A program made the translations under genes and the position numbers. Of a stretch of DNA of 39,727 nt, positions 34,916-39,727 are shown piece after piece (the stretch's first letter is position 1; every line of letters begins with the position of its first letter). The stretch is from Paludibacteraceae bacterium (GTDB lineage: Bacteria > Bacteroidota > Bacteroidia > Bacteroidales > Paludibacteraceae): the NCBI GenBank assembly GCA_017401985.1, contig JAFPNK010000015.1:1-39727 (forward strand), written 5' to 3'. A model generated the notes under the pieces. It did no database searches. It was not told the origin of the DNA and was given only the letters and a program-made list of their open reading frames with translations.

Positions 34916-35797
34916 TCACACGGTGTCCATGAAGGACTTTTGCACTTTGTTAAACATGATCAGACCGAAGAAGAGCAGCACGAAGGTGATGAGCACGCTG
35001 TATCCGAGCCACCACCAGGAGAACTGACCTTCGCCGAGCAAGGAGAACTTGATCGCCTCCATCACCGGCGTCACCGGATTGAGCGACATAGCCAGATGCA
35101 ACTTCTCGTTGGTCACCATACTCAGCGGATAGATCACCGGAGTGACATACACCCAAAGCGAGATGATTTTAGCCAACATGATCTGCAAGTCACGGTACTT
35201 GGTCGTCATGGAGGAGAAGATCATACCGAATCCTACTGCCATGAATGCCAGGATGGCCACAAACACCGGGAAAAGCACAATCTGCCACTGGATATCGAAT
35301 TGATATTCGGCAGGCACCAACATCCACTCCTGCGGAGCCAGTTTGTAATAGGCGAAGAACGCTGCAAAAATGAGCAACTGAATACCGAACGTCAGCAGAT
35401 TGGTCGTCACTGCCACCAGCGGCATGATGATTCGCGGGAAATAGACCTTACCGAAGATGTCGGCATTGGACACAAACGAATTGGAGGTCGCGCTCACACA
35501 GCTGGCAAAATAGCCCCAAACGGCTATTCCCAACAGATAAAACAACATAGGCGGTACGCCGTTCAAGTCATCACTGATACCCGCTATGCCGCCGAACACC
35601 GCCACATAGACGATGACGGACAACACCGGCGTGATGATGAACCACAGAGGACCCAGTATCGTTTGCTTGTACGCCGTGCGGAAATTACGCGCCACGAACA
35701 GCAGATACATGTCTCTGTACCGCCAAATCTCCTTCCAATCCACCGCAAGCAACTTATCCCGCGGCGTGATGGTCAAATCCCATTTATCTTCTTTCAT
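34916..35797 (-). CDS. ABC-2 type permease, polysaccharide/polyol-phosphate export type (first of a pair)
   Basis: The 293-residue protein has the same layout as the next gene: a charged N-terminus (WKEIWRYRDMYLLFVARNFR), then YKQTILGPLWFIITPVLSVI, ADIFGKVYFPRIIMPLVAV, SSMTTKYRDLQIML, YVTPVIYPLSMV and the closing NKVQKSFMDTV, against NRKQKFFIDTI in its neighbour. Six helices. These Wzm/RfbA-type permeases normally work with a Wzt-like ATPase, which is absent here. Two adjacent diverged copies suggest a heterodimeric channel. The start overlaps the stop of the MMPL gene by 4 nt, so translation is coupled. Confidence 0.88.
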   Translation of the reverse strand: MKEDKWDLTITPRDKLLAVDWKEIWRYRDMYLLFVARNFRTAYKQTILGPLWFIITPVLSVIVYVAVFGGIAGISDDLNGVPPMLFYLLGIAVWGYFASCVSATSNSFVSNADIFGKVYFPRIIMPLVAVTTNLLTFGIQLLIFAAFFAYYKLAPQEWMLVPAEYQFDIQWQIVLFPVFVAILAFMAVGFGMIFSSMTTKYRDLQIMLAKIISLWVYVTPVIYPLSMVTNEKLHLAMSLNPVTPVMEAIKFSLLGEGQFSWWWLGYSVLITFVLLFFGLIMFNKVQKSFMDTV

Positions 35798-38700
35798 GCT
35801 TCTACTTTGTTATCCTCCGGTTGTTCTTGCTCACCGGTAAAGCGGTTTTTCTTGCCGTACACCACAAAACGGTCCAGTGCTACGAGCACAGCCGGCAGCA
35901 CGGTAAGCGTAAGGACGATTGCCATGAACGCACCTACAGCCACCGCGGCAACGATATTACTGATCATCAGATCGTCTATGAACAACGCCATCGCCCCCGG
36001 GCCGATAACCATGATCAGGCCGGATGTAAGAATCGTACGAATCGAACCCCGGTACGCCGCACAGACTGCGTCCACCTGGAGCATTGTCTTGCGGTTCTCG
36101 CGGTAGTAATTGGCGAACAGGATACCGTAGTCAATGGTCGCACCCATCAAGATAGCTTGCACAATGAGGTACGCCAGATACAGCATCTGTCCCGAAACCA
36201 GACCGGCTACCACCACATTGACATACACTGCCGACATCACCGTTACCACCAGTATCGTCGGAACGATGACCGAGCGGAAGGTAAGCGCCACTATCAGGAA
36301 AATAGACAAGATGGTCAGCAGCGTCACCACATTCATCTCATGGTCAAAACCGCCGCGCATCTCCGCGTACATCACCGATTCGCCTACGTAATAATGCTGG
36401 TGCGCCATACGGGCATCCGCCATAGCTGTCAGCGAATCCACGAACGCATACGTCTCCGGCGATTCTACCGGCAGAGTCGAGAGAACGACCAATAACGAAT
36501 AGTTCTCTTTGCGCAGCATACCCAAACCGTCGGATATCTGCTCCTTGATATGCGTCGCCTGCGCACCGATAGTGTCCGGCAATATATCTGCCAAACGCTC
36601 ATCATAAACCAGCGTGTCGCACAGGTACATCAGCAGCGGTTCAAAGCCCAGACGAAGCGTATCGCAATTCGAATGAACAGCTCCGTAATAATCGTACAGC
36701 AACGACATCTGTGCCGGAGTAATCGGATCGGCTTTCACATCCGACAGTTGCATCAATCGGTTCAGTTTGACTGACATCTGCTCCGCGGTATAGGTCTTGC
36801 CGCCGAAGACCAGTTCAGTGAACAACTGCGCCTGCAGATCGGCTTTGGTCGGTCCTTTATGCTTCGGCGTCACCGGCTCTTCTTCCACCGTCGTGGTGGC
36901 TATCACGGCACGCGTGGTGTCCGTGCTATGCAAGGAAGACTGAATGGCCGTGATGGAGTTCACTATCTCGGCCGGATTGAGTTCAGACGGTCTCTTGGCC
37001 ACTACCTGCGGCTGCACCTTAGGCATCGGCGGATAAGCGATAGCCAATAACTCTTCGTCCGAGAAATTATCGATTCCGAATGCCCGCAAGAGGGTATTCA
37101 GATCCGACGGTGTCAGCGATGCATTCTTATCCGCTATATCCATCAGGTACGCGCGCATGGTCAATTGTGTACGCTGCTCATCGGAAATCATTCCCGCCAA
37201 TCCCTGGCGTTTGAACAGGTCGTCCACTAACAGGTGCACGTATTGCAGCGGAGTCATCTTCTTCATTCCGTTCGGCGCATACCCATACACCAGACGGGTC
37301 TGGAAAGGAGTCGAACCGATGAACACGGCCATCTCACTCACCGACATTGGCAACCGGATAGCGGTGGTATCGGTCAGTTTTCGCATCTCCACCGAGATGG
37401 CGGAGGTCTGTCTGGCCGGCAGTTTCTCGAAGAACGGCACGACGGCAATACGACTGATCTTAACGGCCGGCACGCTCACGCTGTCTATTCCTGCCACAGG
37501 CGTAGGAGCGACTGTCAGCGGTTCAATACTCTCGCGCGGCAGCGCTACCGTGTCCTCCGCCTCGGAGTCCAGTACGGTAATCGGAATAATCGGCGTCACC
37601 GTAGTGGTCGGCCGAACCGGTGCCGGAGCGGATTCCACATCCAGCATCGACTGCAACGACTCAATCTGCGCCTTCATATCTTCGTCCAGATAGGACGAGA
37701 AAAGCGGATTGGTAGCCACGTTCGTATGCAGGAACCGCGCCAAGTCCGGGAAAGCCAATTCCGTTTCGACGGTGTCTTTGGACTCCATGTAATAGAGCAA
37801 CCGCACCATCTCGGGATTGATCATCTCCATCGCCTCTTGCGGTACCGTGGTGCCTTCCGGCATAAAATCCTTAAAGTCCGTCAACAGCGAGCGCACGTGA
37901 CGCGCCATCTCATCCGGTGTGAGCGGCTGACTCATCAGCGTCGGATACGAGATGACCGACTGAATACCCGGCTGCGCCATCAGTTGGTCGGCCAGCGAGT
38001 ACACCGAATCCTCATCATGGGTCTCGTACACGAGCACAAACGGATTAGGAGACGGGAACACTTTCTCTATTTGCGACTCCGCTTCAGCAGAGAAGAAGAT
38101 CGTTGTCTGACGGGAGAAATACCATGACGCAAAGAACAGCAGCACGGCCATGACGGCCATCGGCAACTTGTGCCGCGCTACGAAACGCGCCAATCCGTCC
38201 GTCGGAGGTACATACGCCGCCTTCGCCGTCTTATTGATCACACGGCGGAACAGCAGCATCAAGGCCGGCATCGCGGTGAACGTGCAAACCAACGAGCACA
38301 ACACACCCTTGGCCAACACAACACCCATGTCGCTACCGATCTTCAGACGCATGAAGCAGAGCATCAGCAGACCGACGATGGTCGTCAAGGCCGAAGACAA
38401 GATAGACGGAGCCGCTTTGCGAAGCGCACGATTAGCAGCTAACACAGCCGTATCGCGATCCGTATTCTCATTCTGCTCCTGACGGTAACGGTTCAGCAGC
38501 ACGATACAATAGTCCAGCGACAGCACCGCCTGCAGGATCGAACCGATAAAATTGGTGGTGATGGATACCGACGGCAAGAACGCATTCGTACCCATGTTCA
38601 GCACGATCGCCAAGCCTGCAGTCAATAAGACCACCACCGGTTCGAACCACGATTGCGCCATCACAAACAGCACAACCATGATCAGCACCGCCGCAAAAAT

Positions 38701-39141
38701 CATCACCGATATAGGCGGCGTGGCGCCGTCCTGACTGGTCTCTACCACGCAGTTACCACCAAAACGGGTACTGATCTGCTTGCCTAACGCCTTCTGGTCC
38801 ACTGATTTAGGAACATCCAAATCAAAGACCGTATGGGTGCTATCCGCTGAGTATCTGTACGTTACACCTTTCACATCAGGATAAGCATTCAGCAGTGTCC
38901 GGATACCCGGCACCTCATTCGGCTGCATGCCCTCGAACATCACATGGACATCCGTACCGGACATCTGAGCCGCAGAACCGAAATCGGTGGTGATAATCTC
39001 CAAACCGCTCTTCATCTGCGAGTCATCCGGCAGATATTTGGTCATGTCGGCATTGACGTTCACATGAAACATCATGATACCGGCACCGATGGTTAACCCT
39101 AATGTAACGAAAAATAATATGTAATGGAAACTCCGCTTCAA
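35794..39141 (-). CDS. MMPL/RND-superfamily exporter with an extra-large second loop
   Basis: The 1115-residue protein has the two-half RND plan: TM1 (about 5-25), a first loop of about 115 residues, TM2-6 (about 145-300, with QAVLSLDYCIVLLNRYRQE in the sterol-sensing-like TM4 region), TM7 (about 333-350), a very large second loop (about 355-930), and TM8-12 (about 935-1090, with GATIDYGILFANYYRENR). The paired motifs SLDYCIVLLNRYR and TIDYGILFANYYR carry the proton-relay Asp typical of MMPL proteins. The loop contains a Pro/Thr/Val-rich linker near residues 497-570. MMPL proteins move lipids or hydrophobic compounds to the envelope. It lies 12 nt after the rluB-like gene and overlaps the first permease by 4 nt. 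Confidence 0.9.
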   Translation of the reverse strand: MKRSFHYILFFVTLGLTIGAGIMMFHVNVNADMTKYLPDDSQMKSGLEIITTDFGSAAQMSGTDVHVMFEGMQPNEVPGIRTLLNAYPDVKGVTYRYSADSTHTVFDLDVPKSVDQKALGKQISTRFGGNCVVETSQDGATPPISVMIFAAVLIMVVLFVMAQSWFEPVVVLLTAGLAIVLNMGTNAFLPSVSITTNFIGSILQAVLSLDYCIVLLNRYRQEQNENTDRDTAVLAANRALRKAAPSILSSALTTIVGLLMLCFMRLKIGSDMGVVLAKGVLCSLVCTFTAMPALMLLFRRVINKTAKAAYVPPTDGLARFVARHKLPMAVMAVLLFFASWYFSRQTTIFFSAEAESQIEKVFPSPNPFVLVYETHDEDSVYSLADQLMAQPGIQSVISYPTLMSQPLTPDEMARHVRSLLTDFKDFMPEGTTVPQEAMEMINPEMVRLLYYMESKDTVETELAFPDLARFLHTNVATNPLFSSYLDEDMKAQIESLQSMLDVESAPAPVRPTTTVTPIIPITVLDSEAEDTVALPRESIEPLTVAPTPVAGIDSVSVPAVKISRIAVVPFFEKLPARQTSAISVEMRKLTDTTAIRLPMSVSEMAVFIGSTPFQTRLVYGYAPNGMKKMTPLQYVHLLVDDLFKRQGLAGMISDEQRTQLTMRAYLMDIADKNASLTPSDLNTLLRAFGIDNFSDEELLAIAYPPMPKVQPQVVAKRPSELNPAEIVNSITAIQSSLHSTDTTRAVIATTTVEEEPVTPKHKGPTKADLQAQLFTELVFGGKTYTAEQMSVKLNRLMQLSDVKADPITPAQMSLLYDYYGAVHSNCDTLRLGFEPLLMYLCDTLVYDERLADILPDTIGAQATHIKEQISDGLGMLRKENYSLLVVLSTLPVESPETYAFVDSLTAMADARMAHQHYYVGESVMYAEMRGGFDHEMNVVTLLTILSIFLIVALTFRSVIVPTILVVTVMSAVYVNVVVAGLVSGQMLYLAYLIVQAILMGATIDYGILFANYYRENRKTMLQVDAVCAAYRGSIRTILTSGLIMVIGPGAMALFIDDLMISNIVAAVAVGAFMAIVLTLTVLPAVLVALDRFVVYGKKNRFTGEQEQPEDNKVEA

Positions 39142-39153
39142 AGTCTTTCAACT

Positions 39154-39727
39154 TTAAAAATTCCCCATTTGCAGGAAAGCGACCTCTTTCGGCGTCAGGA
39201 AACGCCATTTGCCGCGACCTACATTCTTCTTCGTCAATCCGGCGAACGAAACACGGTCCAGATTAACCACCTTGTACCCTACTTTCTCGAAAATACGGCG
39301 TACCACGCGGTTCTGACCCGAGTGAATCTCCAGACCGATATGACGGCGATCCGTTTTCGGGAACTCCAATGCATCCGGAATAATACGCTCGTCGTCCAGC
39401 ATCACACCGGCACGAACAATCGCCTCGTCCACTTCGTCCAACTCACGGTCCAAGGTGACGGCATAGATCTTCTTCTTATTGAATTTCGGATGCGTCAGCT
39501 TGGCTGCCAGGTCACCATCGTTGGTCAGCAGCAGCACACCGGTTGTGTTGCGGTCCAAACGACCAACCGGATAGATACGCTCCGGACATGCGTTACGAAC
39601 GATATCAATCACCGTGTGACGCTCTTGCGGATCATCGGTGGTCGTAACGGTATTCTTGGGCTTGTTGAGCAGAATATACACCTTGCGTTCACGACGAACA
39701 GGCTGGTCGTGGAAACGGATATCATCC
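39154..39727 (-). CDS. rRNA pseudouridine synthase, RluB/RsuA family (5' end outside window)
   Basis: The frame is open to the right edge (…DDIRFHDQPVRRERKVYILLNKP), so the N-terminal part with the S4 RNA-binding domain is missing from the window. The catalytic domain is complete: YILLNKPKN, the GRLDRNTTGVLLLTNDGDLA motif with the catalytic Asp, the KKKIYAVTLDRELDEV strand and HSGQNRVVRRIFEKVGYKVV. RluB and RluE/F enzymes modify uridines in 23S rRNA and RsuA one in 16S; the target cannot be told here, though RluB-type is most likely for this phylum. It is the first visible gene of the long minus-strand operon. Confidence 0.93.
   Translation of the reverse strand, partial: DDIRFHDQPVRRERKVYILLNKPKNTVTTTDDPQERHTVIDIVRNACPERIYPVGRLDRNTTGVLLLTNDGDLAAKLTHPKFNKKKIYAVTLDRELDEVDEAIVRAGVMLDDERIIPDALEFPKTDRRHIGLEIHSGQNRVVRRIFEKVGYKVVNLDRVSFAGLTKKNVGRGKWRFLTPKEVAFLQMGNF

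Noticed and set aside
34940-36106. Plus-strand open frame of 388 codons, rich in His/Arg/Gln, opposite the first permease and the MMPL gene
   Set aside because: The composition is typical of antisense reading of membrane-protein genes, and no start context or homology is seen.
37234-38127. Plus-strand open frame of 297 codons opposite the MMPL gene
   Set aside because: Same reasoning: His/Arg-rich antisense shadow of a strongly supported gene.

Overview
The window is chromosomal DNA from a member of the Bacteroidota, most likely order Bacteroidales, with GC near 50%. Evidence for this: promoters of the Bacteroidetes type (TTTG, 20 nt, TAnnTTTG, often followed by CA) recur at least eight times; start codons lack good Shine-Dalgarno sequences and often have A-rich upstream stretches; lipoproteins, a TonB-dependent receptor with a carboxypeptidase-regulatory-like domain, a Bacteroidetes-type PpiD and proteins with type IX secretion-like C-termini are all present. 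It looks like core genome with lineage-specific surface genes inserted, not a phage or plasmid. I see no CRISPR array, transposase or integrase gene.

Layout. 1-938 (minus): translation operon infC-rpmI-rplT; infC has no ATG/GTG/TTG start. 1166-7820 (plus): a lipoprotein with a duplicated OB-like domain, ppiD, an AmpG-like MFS carrier, phosphatidylserine synthase pssA and a secreted EndA-type nuclease. 7928-16269 (plus): a tight four-gene operon, the most interesting part: two paralogous giant secreted proteins (IgGFc-binding-like plus PKD domains) flank an outer-membrane barrel/OmpA fusion and are followed by a PAP2 lipid phosphatase. 16359-18004: tRNA-Val(TAC) and cstA. 18012-21103: engB overlapping a TonB-dependent receptor. 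21220-27113: WG-repeat lipoprotein, mutS, mltG and a Usp-like protein. 27114-27881: an RNA-rich intergenic zone with three copies of one promoter type, a putative terminator-bounded small RNA, a strongly folded leader, tRNA-Ser(GCT), and a second copy of the tRNA 3' end. 27882-32383: uvrA overlapping a CPA2 antiporter. 32384-39727 (minus): a continuous operon of rluB-like pseudouridine synthase (5' cut by the window edge), a large MMPL/RND transporter, two tandem ABC-2 permeases without an ATPase, tsaD and an exosortase-like transpeptidase.

How the genes fit together. Housekeeping information genes (translation, mismatch and excision repair, tRNA modification, ribosome assembly) are interleaved with cell-envelope genes. 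The 7928-16269 operon reads as a surface-protein module: exported adhesin-like proteins plus an OmpA-type outer-membrane anchor, reminiscent in architecture of SprB/SprF or PorP/OmpA pairings, though not homologous to them by anything I can see. The minus operon combines lipid/polymer export with an orphan exosortase.

A second theme is small low-complexity repeats (GTGAA/ATGGT, AATCACGA and TGTACAC types) sitting exactly at gene borders or in surface-loop codons, where they have been translated into protein N-termini, C-termini and loops.
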